A DNA stretch of 33,282 nt from Planctomycetota bacterium (GCA_030950285.1 JAUZRR010000031.1:1-33282); one strand, 5' to 3'. Shown: positions 1-8,445, numbered from the stretch's first letter. The notes: a model not told the origin generated them from the letters alone. Made by a program: numbers and translations.

Positions 1-1257
1 CAGGCCTTCAGCGGCAAAAGCCCCGAAGAGGTCGAACAGGTCAAACGCGACGGCCGCGCCCCCTACGCCCTCCGCCCCGAGTTCACCCCCACCCTCGCCC
101 GAATGTACGCCGCCAAAGCAAACACACTGCCCAAACCCTGCCAGTGGTTCATGGCCGGCCCCTTCTTCCGCGCCGAACGACCCCAACGCGGGAGGCTGCG
201 GGAGTTTTTGCAGTGGAATGTGGACTTTTTGGGTATGCCCGCAGTGGGCGAGGAGTACTACAAAGGCGAGGCGGATGCCGATGTCATCACAACATGCGTG
301 GACTACCTTCAATCTGTTGGGCTTACCGCGAAGGACGTACGGGTAAAAATCAACTCCCGACAGTATGTCTTCGAGCGATTGCGACAACATGGAGTGGACG
401 ACGAGAATGTTGAACACGCTATCGCCCTGCTGGACAGCCGACCCAAAATCGAGGTTGATGAGTACGAACGTCAGGCACGCGACTTGGGGTTGAGCGCGGA
501 GGGGATCGAGCGATTCCATCCGACTCGTGGTGAGATAGTCAGGTTCGATTCAACACCGGAGGAGATATCTGCACGGGGTGGCGACGGCGAAGAATACCGC
601 AAGAAGTGTGAAACTCGCGGAGACATCTTCTACGAAATCCAAAATGCTGGAATAGCTGAGTGGTGTGAGTTCGACAATATGATCGTCCGCGGCCTCGCCT
701 ACTACACCGGCACCGTCTTCGAGGTCATCGCCGACGGCGAACGCGCTGTCGCCGGCGGCGGGCGATACGACAACCTCATCTCCCTCTTCGGCGGCCCGCC
801 CACCCCGGCCGTCGGCTTTGCCATGGGCGATGTTGTTTTGAGTCTGCTGCTGCAAGATAAGGGCCTTATGCCCACAGACGACGAACTCCTCGGCCTCGCC
901 GGGCAGCACCCCGACGTCTTCGTCCTCAGCAACGGCTCAACAGAAGCCGAGGCCAAGGTTCGGCCGGTTGTTGCCATGTTGAGGCGAGGAGAAAGAAGAG
1001 AAGAAGGAGCCCTCTCCCCAGCCCTCTCCCACGGGACGCGGGAGAGGGAGCAAAGCGGCCTCCACGTCCGCCACTCCTACAAAGCCACAAAGAAGATCGA
1101 CAAACTCCTCACCGAAGCAAAGAAACAACACGCCCGGTTCGCGGTCATCATCGAGGACGCCGACTCCTGCATCGTCAAAGACCTTCGCTCCGGCGAGCAG
1201 TGGACCCAACCCGTCGCGCTCAACGACTTATACGCAAAGCTCGTCGCAGCGACGTAA
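1..1257 (+). CDS. hisS: Histidyl-tRNA synthetase, 3' part (5' end outside window)
   Basis: Class II aminoacyl-tRNA synthetase that charges tRNA-His. The frame is open from base 1, so the start lies upstream of the window. Visible signatures are LRPEFTPTLARM, motif 2 (FFRAERPQRGRLREFLQ, bases 163-213), the histidine-binding stretch RGLAYYTGTVFEV (about 691-729) and motif 3 (AVGFAMGD, about 811-834), followed by a C-terminal anticodon-binding domain. Two oddities are visible. Codons between about 190 and 680 are much less C-ending than on either side, as if this block came from another source. Bases about 1003-1055 carry a palindromic repeat read in frame (GALSPALSHGTREREQ), lying inside the anticodon-binding domain. 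RGLAYY replaces the commoner RGLDYY. The identification is secure; only the extent of the missing N-terminus is unknown. Confidence 0.95.
   Translation, partial: QAFSGKSPEEVEQVKRDGRAPYALRPEFTPTLARMYAAKANTLPKPCQWFMAGPFFRAERPQRGRLREFLQWNVDFLGMPAVGEEYYKGEADADVITTCVDYLQSVGLTAKDVRVKINSRQYVFERLRQHGVDDENVEHAIALLDSRPKIEVDEYERQARDLGLSAEGIERFHPTRGEIVRFDSTPEEISARGGDGEEYRKKCETRGDIFYEIQNAGIAEWCEFDNMIVRGLAYYTGTVFEVIADGERAVAGGGRYDNLISLFGGPPTPAVGFAMGDVVLSLLLQDKGLMPTDDELLGLAGQHPDVFVLSNGSTEAEAKVRPVVAMLRRGERREEGALSPALSHGTREREQSGLHVRHSYKATKKIDKLLTEAKKQHARFAVIIEDADSCIVKDLRSGEQWTQPVALNDLYAKLVAAT
1003..1055 (-). repeat. REP-like palindrome B, copy 1 (inside hisS)
   Basis: A 9-bp perfect stem (CCCTCTCCC at 1022-1030 pairs with GGGAGAGGG at 1040-1048) flanked by CCCTCTCCCCAG. 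The same element occurs in reverse orientation at about 8254-8308. Here it is in frame within hisS and is translated. Confidence 0.75.
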
Positions 1258-1276
1258 AAACAACACCCCTCATCAT

Positions 1277-1370
1277 AGAGCCCCTCGCGCAAGCGAGGGG
1301 AACCGCATCGAGCGTCGGGGCTTATAAGTTTCGGGTGTGCATGTGTCCCCTCGCTTGCGCGAGGGGCTCT
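1277..1370. repeat. REP-like palindrome A, inverted pair (copies 1 and 2)
   Basis: Two copies of a 20-nt palindrome (stem CCCCTCGC, loop GCAA, stem GCGAGGGG) in opposite orientation, cores 1281-1300 and 1347-1366. With flanking AGAG/CTCT they form 24-bp perfect inverted arms (1277-1300 and 1347-1370) around 46 nt. The pair lies in the convergent gap between hisS and the ABC ATPase and may also act as a bidirectional terminator. Confidence 0.8.
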
Positions 1371-1416
1371 GTTCTCGATTGCCATTTGCCATTTGCCATT
1401 TGCTCTTGGCCACTTG

Positions 1417-2280
1417 CTACCCCCCCGCCTTCCTCCCGTGCAGCACCGGCATCTCCCGCAGATACTCCTGCGCCGGCTCGCAGTCCGACCCTCCGAACCC
1501 CGCATACTCCCCGTCGTAACAAATCTCCCCATGATGTAACATCACCACCCGCGGGCTCAGCCTGCGCAACAACTCCTTGTCGTGCGTCACAATCACCGTT
1601 GTCCGTTGTTCGCCGGTCGAGCGGGGTCGGTGGTGCATGTTCCAGATCAGCTCGTGGATGCTGCCGCTGACGACCGGGTCGAGCCCCGTCGTCGGCTCGT
1701 CGTAAAACAGCACCGCCGGGTCGATCGCGATCGCCCGCGCGATCGCCACCCGCTTTGCCATCCCGCCGGAGAGCTCGTCGCGGTCTTTGTGCAGCACGTC
1801 GTCCACATCGAGCGCACACGCCCCCAGGCTCTCCCGCGCCCGCTGCACGATCGCCCGTTCGCTGAGTTTCGTGTGTTCGCGCAGCAGCAGCGCGATGTTC
1901 TCATAGACCGAGCCGCTGAAGAGCGCGTTGCGCTGGAACACCACCGCCCAGTGCAGCCGAATCCGCTGGAGCACACGTTCTTTGGCGCGGGTGATCTCGG
2001 TCAGCGGCGAGCCCGCCCGCCCGTGGTCGGCAGCAAAGACCCGCCCCCCCGAGACCTCCAGCAGCCGGACCATGCAATCGAGCAGCACCGTCTTGCCCGA
2101 GCCCGACGCCCCGACGACCGCAACGATCTGCCCGCGACACACTTCCAGGTCCACCCCGCGAAGCACGACCTCATCCCCGAACGACTTGGCGAGCTGTTCG
2201 GTGCGCAGCTCGACCGCACGCCCGCCGGGTTGATCCCCCACGGGGTCGTCGCGCTCGGGCTGGCTGGACACACCGGTCAT
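1417..2280 (-). CDS. MlaF-like ABC transporter ATPase
   Basis: ATP-binding subunit of an ABC transporter, 287 aa. Visible motifs: Walker A GASGSGKT (57-64), Q-loop glutamine Q116, signature LSGGMAKR (170-177), Walker B AVLFYDEP with D194/E195, and switch histidine H233. The SGGMxKR signature and LFYDEPTTGLDP are typical of the MlaF/Ttg2A/Mkl group that powers MCE-type lipid transport between membranes. The ATG at 2280 is chosen because the frame upstream reads low-complexity sequence and a TATCGT box lies 7 nt before it. The gene is a single unit between convergent hisS and the divergent cysteine desulfurase. No permease accompanies it. A second ATPase of the same type is at 4615, so the two may serve different complexes. 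Confidence 0.88.
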   Translation of the reverse strand: MTGVSSQPERDDPVGDQPGGRAVELRTEQLAKSFGDEVVLRGVDLEVCRGQIVAVVGASGSGKTVLLDCMVRLLEVSGGRVFAADHGRAGSPLTEITRAKERVLQRIRLHWAVVFQRNALFSGSVYENIALLLREHTKLSERAIVQRARESLGACALDVDDVLHKDRDELSGGMAKRVAIARAIAIDPAVLFYDEPTTGLDPVVSGSIHELIWNMHHRPRSTGEQRTTVIVTHDKELLRRLSPRVVMLHHGEICYDGEYAGFGGSDCEPAQEYLREMPVLHGRKAGG

Positions 2281-2287
2281 CGCCCGC

Positions 2288-2293
2288 ACGATA
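2288..2293 (-). promoter_or_regulatory. -10-like box TATCGT for ABC ATPase gene
   Basis: TATCGT on the minus strand, 7 nt before the ATG at 2280, with no Shine-Dalgarno sequence between. This fits a leaderless transcript. No convincing -35 box was found. Confidence 0.35.
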
Positions 2294-2340
2294 GCCGACC
2301 AGCCCGACGGAATACGATCAAACCCGATCCACCCTCCGGA

Positions 2341-2361
2341 GCGGGACACTCCGGGTCCCGC
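2341..2361. repeat. GC-rich hairpin between divergent genes
   Basis: GCGGGAC (2341-2347) and GTCCCGC (2355-2361) form a 7-bp perfect stem. A related string, GCGGGACACTCCCGGCCCC, recurs inside the cysteine desulfurase at about 2655-2673, where it is read in frame. It may be another dispersed repeat family. Confidence 0.45.
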
Positions 2362-2396
2362 CCCATCGCGATACCCAGTCCTGACCGACCCCCCCC

Positions 2397-3590
2397 ATGA
2401 TCTACCTCGACAACAACGCCACCACCCAGCCAACCCCCGCGGTCGCCCAGGCGATCCACGTCGCCACCACCACCCTCTGGGCAAACCCCTCCAGCGTCCA
2501 CCGCCCCGGCCAAGAGGCCCGCCACGCCCTCGAACTGGCCCGAAAAGAACTCGCCACCCTCCTGGGCGTCCCCTCCAGAGAAATCGTCCTCACCTCCAGC
2601 GGCACCGAGTCGATCAACCTCGCCATCCGAGGCGTCCTCGAATCCAACCGGGGCGGGACACTCCCGGCCCCGACCGACCCCCACCCCCTCCCCACCATCG
2701 TCACCACCCGTCTCGAACACACCGCCGTCCGCGACCTGGTCCTCCACCTCGAGCGCCAGGGCCAAGTCGAGATCCGCTGGCTCCCCCTCGATGCCCGAGG
2801 CATCGCCGACCCGGCCGCCCTCGACGCCCTCCTTGACGACCGCACCGCGCTGGTCAGCGTCCAGTGGGCCAACAACGAGACCGGCGTCATCCAACCCGTC
2901 GAACGCCTCGCCGAGATCTGCCGCGCCAGGGGCGTCCCGTTCCACTGCGACGCCGTGCAGTGGGTCGGCAAAATGCCCCTCCCCGAAGCCCTCCCCTGCG
3001 ACCTGCTCACCTTCTCGGCCCACAAGTTTCACGGCCCAAAGGGCGTCGGCGGCCTCTGGGTCCGCCGAGGGGTCGGGCTTGTCCCCCAGACCATCGGCAC
3101 CCAGGAAACCGACCGCCGCGGCGGCACCGAGAGCGTCGCCGCGATCGTCGGTGCAGGGGTCGCTGCCCGCGAAGCCGCCGCCTGGCTCGCCGACCCCACC
3201 GCCCGGGCCAAAACCGCTGCCCTGCGCGACCGCTTCGAGACCGAGATCATCCGCCGCACCCCCACCACCCCCGGTGCCGTCATCAACAGCCGCGACTGCC
3301 CCCGCCTCTGGAACACCACCAGCATCGCCTTCCCCGCCCTCGAAGCCGAAGCCATGCTCATGCTCCTCTCCGAGCGCGGCCTCGCAGCTTCAGCCGGTGC
3401 TGCGTGTTCCTCGGGATCGCTCGACCCAAGCCCCGTCCTCCTGGCGATGGGCATCCCCGAACCCCTCGCCCACGGCTCGATCCGCTTCAGCCTGACCAGA
3501 AACACCACCGACGCCGAGATCAACGACGCGATCGAGATCGTCGTCGCCGCAGCAACCCAACTCGGACGCTCCTCCGCATCAACGCGCTAA
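2397..3590 (+). CDS. Cysteine desulfurase, NifS/IscS family
   Basis: PLP-dependent enzyme that takes sulfur from cysteine for Fe-S cluster assembly or tRNA thiolation, 397 aa, the usual length. It opens with MIYLDNNATT, the family N-terminus, which supports the start at 2397. The PLP lysine is K210 in FSAHKFHGPKG, the PLP-pocket histidine is H108 in LEHTAV, and the persulfide cysteine is C337 in SAGAACSSGS. The short extended active-site loop is that of the IscS/NifS type rather than SufS. No iscU, scaffold or tRNA-thiolation gene is next to it, so the acceptor cannot be told from context. Residues about 86-96 (RGGTLPAPTDP) are encoded by a string resembling the hairpin upstream of the gene. 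Confidence 0.94.
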   Translation: MIYLDNNATTQPTPAVAQAIHVATTTLWANPSSVHRPGQEARHALELARKELATLLGVPSREIVLTSSGTESINLAIRGVLESNRGGTLPAPTDPHPLPTIVTTRLEHTAVRDLVLHLERQGQVEIRWLPLDARGIADPAALDALLDDRTALVSVQWANNETGVIQPVERLAEICRARGVPFHCDAVQWVGKMPLPEALPCDLLTFSAHKFHGPKGVGGLWVRRGVGLVPQTIGTQETDRRGGTESVAAIVGAGVAAREAAAWLADPTARAKTAALRDRFETEIIRRTPTTPGAVINSRDCPRLWNTTSIAFPALEAEAMLMLLSERGLAASAGAACSSGSLDPSPVLLAMGIPEPLAHGSIRFSLTRNTTDAEINDAIEIVVAAATQLGRSSASTR

Positions 3591-3605
3591 CACCGACGCC
3601 CGTCT

Positions 3606-3694
3606 CCGAGCCCCGGACTTCGGTCCGGACTTCTCTCCGCAATCTCTCTCTCCCTCCCTCGCGAAACACCCCTCGACTGAAGTCGGAGGCTCGG
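3606..3694. repeat. Imperfect inverted repeat, possible terminator
   Basis: Arms 3606-3625 and 3675-3694 match at 17 of 20 positions in inverted orientation (CCGAGCC..GACTTC.GTC), with 49 nt between. It lies just after the cysteine desulfurase. It could be a dispersed repeat or a transcription stop. Confidence 0.55.
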
Positions 3695-3701
3695 GGTCCG
3701 G

Positions 3702-3731
3702 TTTACACCCGCCGCACGCTCCCCCTATCCT
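3702..3731 (+). promoter_or_regulatory. Promoter TTTACA-18-TATCCT
   Basis: A -35-like TTTACA (3702-3707) and a -10-like TATCCT (3726-3731) with an 18-nt spacer. The ATG follows 7 nt after the -10 box, so transcription would begin at or next to the start codon. Confidence 0.5.
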
Positions 3732-3738
3732 CTGCACA

Positions 3739-4596
3739 ATGAATACCCAACCCGACCACAACCAGGCCCGCTTCGGCGACTTCGGCTCCGACGCCCCCGC
3801 CGCGCAAGCCAGCCCCGAACGCCTCAGCCTCATGGCGCTCTTCTCGACCATCACCGGCGGGCTGACCTTCGTCGGCTGCTGCATCCCCGGCGTCGGGATC
3901 CTCCCGGTCCTGCTCGGCATCGGCGGCTTCATCGGCATCTCCCGCTCGCGCGGTGCTGTCCGAGGCAAGGGGCTCGCGGTCGTCGGCGTCGCGCTCGGGT
4001 TCATCTCCCTCCTGATCTCCTCAGCCCTCTGGATCGGCATCTCCTCCGGTGCCGCCCGCTTCGGCCCTGTCTATTCCCAGGCGTTCGACCCCGACCCGGA
4101 CGTGGTCCGCGCCGTCCTCACCTCCTCGGCCGCGGCCGACCTCACCGACGAACAGGTCGAGGCCTTCCAAACCGCGCTCGCCTCCGAAGGCATCACCACC
4201 GTCACCATCCCCAACGGGCTCAAGGGGCTCGTGGCCGGATACCGCGCAGCCTCCAACGACATGCAGGGGCTCGAGCAACTCCGCGACCCCTCCGAAGGCA
4301 CGATCTTCCCCCTCCCGGCCGACACCGAAGCCGGAACAATCATGGTCGTCGTCCTCATGGACCCCAACCAGGCGCTCGGCTCGGGGCTCCCCGGCCTTGT
4401 CGACGCCGGCCTCTGGACCTCCAGCGGCCGGGTCATCTGGCTGTTCGGCACCACTCCCTCTGCCACAAACACCCCGGGCTCCGACGCCGACCAAAGCCCG
4501 CCACCCGACCAGACCGATACAGAGGAAGACACCCCCCACGACACCCCCCACGACACCCCCGCAGACGATTCCTCAGCCGAAGATCCCGACAGCTAG
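3739..4596 (+). CDS. DUF4190-like two-helix membrane protein
   Basis: 285 aa, function unknown. Two hydrophobic segments at about residues 31-57 and 72-99 are joined by a short basic loop (SRSRGAVRGKG). The pattern CCIPGVGILPVLLGIGG...GKGLAVVGVALG is that of DUF4190-type membrane modules. A soluble domain of about 130 residues follows, then an acidic, Pro/Thr-rich tail with a repeated HDTP unit, encoded by a tandem repeat. It is 18 bp upstream of the MlaF-like ATPase and probably shares its transcript, so a role in the same envelope system is possible. The start is supported by the promoter 7 nt upstream. Confidence 0.72.
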   Translation: MNTQPDHNQARFGDFGSDAPAAQASPERLSLMALFSTITGGLTFVGCCIPGVGILPVLLGIGGFIGISRSRGAVRGKGLAVVGVALGFISLLISSALWIGISSGAARFGPVYSQAFDPDPDVVRAVLTSSAAADLTDEQVEAFQTALASEGITTVTIPNGLKGLVAGYRAASNDMQGLEQLRDPSEGTIFPLPADTEAGTIMVVVLMDPNQALGSGLPGLVDAGLWTSSGRVIWLFGTTPSATNTPGSDADQSPPPDQTDTEEDTPHDTPHDTPADDSSAEDPDS

Positions 4597-4614
4597 CCCG
4601 GACGTACACCCGCT

Positions 4615-5538
4615 GTGAGCCTGACAACACCGAACACCAACCCGCAGGCCGCAACCCAAGGCACAAGCACCCCCAGCACCCCCAGCACCCCCAGCACCCC
4701 CGGGCCTGAACCCATCATCCGCTGCACCAACATCGCCAAGCTCTTCGACGGCCGCACCGTCCTCGAAAATATCAACCTCGATATCTACCCCGGCGAGACC
4801 ATGGTCATCATGGGAGGCTCAGGGTCGGGCAAGTCCACCAGCCTCCGACTCATGATCGGCAGCATGCGCCCCGAGCAAGGCACCATCGAGATGTTCGGCA
4901 AAGACATCTGCACGCTCTCGGAATCCCAACTCAACGACATCCGCAAACAGTTCGGCATCCTCTTCCAGTCCGGCGCACTCTTCAACTCGATGACCATCGC
5001 CGAAAATGTCGCACTGCCGCTCCAGGAACACACCCGCCTCGACCAGGACATCATCGACATCCAGGTCAAAATCAAACTCGAACTCGTCGGCCTCCGCGAA
5101 CACGCCGACAAATACCCCTCCCAAATCTCCGGCGGCATGAAGAAACGCGCCGGCCTCGCCCGCGCACTCGCGCTCGATCCAAAGATCCTCTTCTACGACG
5201 AACCATCCGCCGGCCTCGACCCCGTCACCAGCGCCCAGATCGACCAGCTCATGCTCGCACTCACCAAACAACTCGGCGTCACCAGCGTCGTCGTCACCCA
5301 CGAAATGGACTCGGCATTCACCATCGCCGACCGCATGGCGATGCTCGACAAAGGACGTATCCTCAAAGTCGAAACCCGCCAGTGGTACGAACGCCTCCGT
5401 GACATGCCCGCCGAACAGGTCGCCGACCTCCCCGAAGACGAACAACTCATCCGCCAGTTCCTCCGCGGCGACGCCGACGGCCCCATCACCGCCCGCCGCG
5501 ACCAATCCGCCTTCACCGACGACCTCTTCAACTCCTGA
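4615..5538 (+). CDS. MlaF-like ABC transporter ATPase (second)
   Basis: ATPase subunit of an MCE-type lipid transporter, 307 aa. Walker A GGSGSGKS (67-74), Q-loop Q118, signature ISGGMKKR (171-178), Walker B ILFYDEP with D195/E196, and switch H229. It starts with GTG at 4615. The first 30 residues are low complexity (STPSTPSTPSTPG), encoded by a nearly perfect tandem repeat at about 4671-4700, so the true start could be later. It is followed by an MCE protein (5671), the usual partner. The MlaE permease normally found between or before them is missing. SGGMKKRAGLARAL is diagnostic of the MlaF group. Confidence 0.9.
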   Translation: MSLTTPNTNPQAATQGTSTPSTPSTPSTPGPEPIIRCTNIAKLFDGRTVLENINLDIYPGETMVIMGGSGSGKSTSLRLMIGSMRPEQGTIEMFGKDICTLSESQLNDIRKQFGILFQSGALFNSMTIAENVALPLQEHTRLDQDIIDIQVKIKLELVGLREHADKYPSQISGGMKKRAGLARALALDPKILFYDEPSAGLDPVTSAQIDQLMLALTKQLGVTSVVVTHEMDSAFTIADRMAMLDKGRILKVETRQWYERLRDMPAEQVADLPEDEQLIRQFLRGDADGPITARRDQSAFTDDLFNS

Positions 5539-5555
5539 CCCCATGCACCACACAC

Positions 5556-5591
5556 ACACCAACACGCACACCAACACGCACACCAACACAC
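5556..5591 (+). repeat. 12-bp tandem repeat
   Basis: Three copies of ACACCAACACGC (the third slightly degenerate) between the ATPase and the MCE gene. Confidence 0.7.
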
Positions 5592-5611
5592 GCACACCCA
5601 CACCACCTACG

Positions 5612-5646
5612 CCCGGGATGAACACCCAAAGGGTGTAAATCCCGGG
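5612..5646. repeat. 16-bp inverted repeat hairpin
   Basis: CCCGGGATGAACACCC (5612-5627) and GGGTGTAAATCCCGGG (5631-5646) pair with two mismatches around a 3-nt loop. It lies 25 bp before the MCE gene start. It could be a dispersed repeat, or an attenuating hairpin that lowers read-through from the ATPase gene. Confidence 0.65.
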
Positions 5647-5670
5647 ATCGCCGGACACCAAGGGGTCTCG

Positions 5671-6981
5671 ATGAGCGCTCGATACAGCCAAAAAGCCAAC
5701 CTCCTCGCCGGCACCTTCCTCCTGGGCAGCGTGTTCCTCGCCGTCGCGATCAGCTTCGTCCTCGCCGACATCAGCCTCACCCGCCACGCCGAGTACACCA
5801 TCCGCTTCAGCCTCGAGGACGGCGCCACCGGCCTCTCGCCCGACGCCTCGGTCCGAGTCGGCGGCCAGCAGGTCGGCAAGGTCAAGTCCATCCGCGTCGA
5901 ACACGACGACGCCATCGACGACTACGCGATCCACGTCGTGATCAAAATCCGTGCCGATATCCAGCTCTACGAGGACGCCTGGGCCCACCTCGAGGTCCCC
6001 CTCCTGGGCACCGGCAGCACCATCAACATCCCCTACCTCGGCACCGGCGACGGCCTCGAAACCTCGCAAGGCACCTCGGCCAGGCTCGAACCCGGCGAGA
6101 TGCTCATCGGCTCGATCGCCCCGCCGACCTTCCTGGCCAACGCCGGCTTCGGCCCGCAACAGCGCGAGCAGCTCCAGCAGATGTTCGCCGACACCCAGCG
6201 CGCCCTCACCGAGTTTGCCGACGCGCTCGAAGCCATCCGCCCCAACGTGCAGCCAGTCGCCGACGACGCCGCCGCCACCGTCGCCGCCGCGCGACGGTCG
6301 ATGGAATCGCTCGAGACCGACCTCGCCGACTGGCGCACCAACGTCACCACCGCCCTCGACAACGCCGCAGCCGCCAGCGACCAACTGCCCACGATGATCG
6401 ACGATGCCAAGCTCATCCTCGCCGACGCCGGCGAGATCATCAAGACCGGCCGCGCCGTCGTCGACGACAACCGCCCCCGCATCGACAACATCCTCGCCAA
6501 CACCGACACCATCACCGCCCGCCTCAACGAAGAGTGGATCCCCCGAGGGTCCGACCTCCTCGACTCGGCCCGCACCGGCATCCAGACCTACACCGACGCC
6601 GGCGCCCGCGTCAACACCCTCATCGCCGAGCAACAGCCCGGCCTGGAACGCACCCTCGCCAACCTCCGCGTCGCCAGCGACCAGTTCAAGTTCCTCGCCA
6701 TCGAAGCCCGCAGCCAGCCCTGGCGACTCCTCCACCGCCCAGACACCAAAGAGCTCGAAAACCAGCTCCTTTATGACTCGGCCCGCTCCTACGCCGTCGC
6801 GGTCGCCGACCTCCGTGCCGCGAGTGAGTCAATGGAAGCGATCATCGCCCGCACCGGCCTGACCGGGCAGCTCGACCTCGACCAGCTGCAAGCGATGCGG
6901 GCCAAACTCCAACAAGCCTTCGAGGGCTACGCCACCGCCGAGTCCGACCTGCTCGACCGCATGATCGACGCCAACGAATAG
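5671..6981 (+). CDS. MCE-domain (MlaD-like) protein
   Basis: Membrane-anchored substrate-binding component of an MCE lipid transporter, 436 aa. A single N-terminal anchor (about 11-32) is followed by an MCE domain (about 39-150) with the typical sequence GLSPDASVRVGGQQVGKV. A long helical, Ala/Asp-rich region follows (about 160-436) and probably forms the extended helical tube seen in larger MCE proteins. E. coli MlaD is about 180 aa, so this belongs to the long type. The upstream neighbour is the MlaF-like ATPase and the downstream neighbour is a secreted hydrolase whose start touches this stop codon. Together they suggest movement and processing of envelope lipid. Confidence 0.88.
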   Translation: MSARYSQKANLLAGTFLLGSVFLAVAISFVLADISLTRHAEYTIRFSLEDGATGLSPDASVRVGGQQVGKVKSIRVEHDDAIDDYAIHVVIKIRADIQLYEDAWAHLEVPLLGTGSTINIPYLGTGDGLETSQGTSARLEPGEMLIGSIAPPTFLANAGFGPQQREQLQQMFADTQRALTEFADALEAIRPNVQPVADDAAATVAAARRSMESLETDLADWRTNVTTALDNAAAASDQLPTMIDDAKLILADAGEIIKTGRAVVDDNRPRIDNILANTDTITARLNEEWIPRGSDLLDSARTGIQTYTDAGARVNTLIAEQQPGLERTLANLRVASDQFKFLAIEARSQPWRLLHRPDTKELENQLLYDSARSYAVAVADLRAASESMEAIIARTGLTGQLDLDQLQAMRAKLQQAFEGYATAESDLLDRMIDANE

Positions 6982-8133
6982 GTGCTCCCGGTGCCCCGAC
7001 TCCCCGCCATCTTCATCGCCGCCGCCCTGTGCCTTGCCGCGATCGCTGCGCCGCTCTTGGCCCAATCGCAGAACGGCCCCTCCACACCCTGGCGTGACGC
7101 GCTCGACCGCGTCGAGCGCAATCTCGACGATATCTTCGACGCCGTCACCGGCCTGGACCGCGTGCCCCCGCCCCAGGTCGGCCTCTATGTCCCCGCAAGC
7201 AACGCGCCCGAGGACGCCGCCGCCCCGCCGGCCGACTGGGTGCCCCTCCTCGGCCAACACTCAACACAACCACCCCCCCGCCGCATGGTCCTCCTCGTCC
7301 ACGGCCTCGACGAAGCCGGCGACATCTGGACCGAGCTCGCCCCCGCCCTCCTCAACGCCGGCCACAAGGTCGCCCGCTTCGAGTACCCAAACGACCAACG
7401 CATCCACGCCTCGGCCGAGCTGCTCCTCGAACACCTCCGCGCCGCCAGAGCCGCCGGCCTCGAAGAACTCGCCGTCGTCGCCCACTCCATGGGCGGCCTG
7501 GTCACCTTCGACGCCCTCACCCGGCCCGACGGCTACGCCGGCAACACAGCCTCCCCCACCGACCTCCCCCGCGTCACCCACTTCTTCTCCATCGGCACCC
7601 CATGGAACGGCTCCCCCTGGGCAAAGCTCCAGGCGATCGGCGAAGCCCACGAACAGGTCTCCCGCCTCCTCGCCGGCGACTCCTTCGATATCCGCCCACT
7701 CCTCCAGTACCGCCGCGACGGGTCCGGCCAGGCCGGCGACGACCTCCTCCCCGATTCCGACCTCATCACCGAGCTCCGCGCCCGCCCGTGGCCTGCCAAC
7801 CTCCCCCTCACCATCGTCGCCGGCAAGATCACCAACCCCGACCCCACCACCTACGACAGCATCGCCGACTCACAAATCCTCCGCGAACTGCTCGGCCCCG
7901 ACCGCCTCGCCGCCCTCGTCGCCGACTTCCGCGCCGCGACCGAAGACCTCGGCGACGGCGTCGTCTCCCTCACCTCCGCCTTCGCCCGCCAGACCGAAGA
8001 CACCCACGTCTTCCCCGTCAACCACCGCGCCCTCCTCCACAACTCCCCCATCGACTTCATCACCGGCCAGGCCCCCCAAGGCCCACCCGCGATCCCCATC
8101 ATCCTCGACCGACTCGAAAGCAACCGGCAATAG
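6982..8133 (+). CDS. Secreted alpha/beta-hydrolase (lipase-like)
   Basis: 383 aa with an N-terminal signal peptide (hydrophobic about 8-26, cleavage near AQS). The hydrolase core has VLLVHGLDEAGD (oxyanion region, about 103-114), the nucleophile elbow AHSMGG with S169, the acid D325 in LGDGVVSL, and H348 in VFPVNHRAL. The GDGVVSL and NHRALL strings resemble those of PGAP1/lipase-type hydrolases acting on lipids or esters. The GTG at 6982 directly follows the MCE stop codon; a second GTG at 6991 is an alternative start. The coupling to the MCE gene makes an envelope lipid the likely substrate, but that is inference. Confidence 0.85.
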   Translation: MLPVPRLPAIFIAAALCLAAIAAPLLAQSQNGPSTPWRDALDRVERNLDDIFDAVTGLDRVPPPQVGLYVPASNAPEDAAAPPADWVPLLGQHSTQPPPRRMVLLVHGLDEAGDIWTELAPALLNAGHKVARFEYPNDQRIHASAELLLEHLRAARAAGLEELAVVAHSMGGLVTFDALTRPDGYAGNTASPTDLPRVTHFFSIGTPWNGSPWAKLQAIGEAHEQVSRLLAGDSFDIRPLLQYRRDGSGQAGDDLLPDSDLITELRARPWPANLPLTIVAGKITNPDPTTYDSIADSQILRELLGPDRLAALVADFRAATEDLGDGVVSLTSAFARQTEDTHVFPVNHRALLHNSPIDFITGQAPQGPPAIPIILDRLESNRQ

Positions 8134-8253
8134 AAACCTTTGGACAGTCAGGGGGGCAGGCTTTCCAGCCCCAGTCGAGACGGCCTGAAGCCGTGAAGAG
8201 CAACTCTGTGCAGCACGAGACAGCTTCCGTCTCGAACCCGTTCTCTGCCTTCT

Positions 8254-8308
8254 CCTGCTCCCCCTCCCGCGCCCCGCGGGAGGGGGTTGGGGGGAGGGTG
8301 CCTTTGTT
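8254..8308 (+). repeat. REP-like palindrome B, copy 2
   Basis: A 9-bp stem (CCCCCTCCC at 8260-8268 with GGGAGGGGG at 8278-8286) followed by TTGGGGGGAGGG. It aligns along its length with the reverse complement of the element inside hisS (1003-1055). Confidence 0.75.
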
Positions 8309-8445
8309 CCTGACGCTCCCGTTCTCAAACACCCTCGATGTTGAAGGAGCCCAAGAGCGTTGCGGGATTCGTACTATATTCAGAGGTTCCAATAGAAAAT
8401 TTCCCCGGCAGACCAACCCCGCTTTCCCTTCCATCGGGTTTGTGT

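Noticed and set aside
1277..1370. Possible CRISPR-like repeats
   Set aside because: Copies are palindromic, in both orientations, irregularly spaced and scattered over 21 kb; no array and no cas gene.
4819..6735. Long open frame on the minus strand (638 aa)
   Set aside because: Antisense to the well-supported MlaF-like and MCE genes; its Gly/Val/Asp-rich sequence is what GC-rich codon bias produces opposite a real gene.
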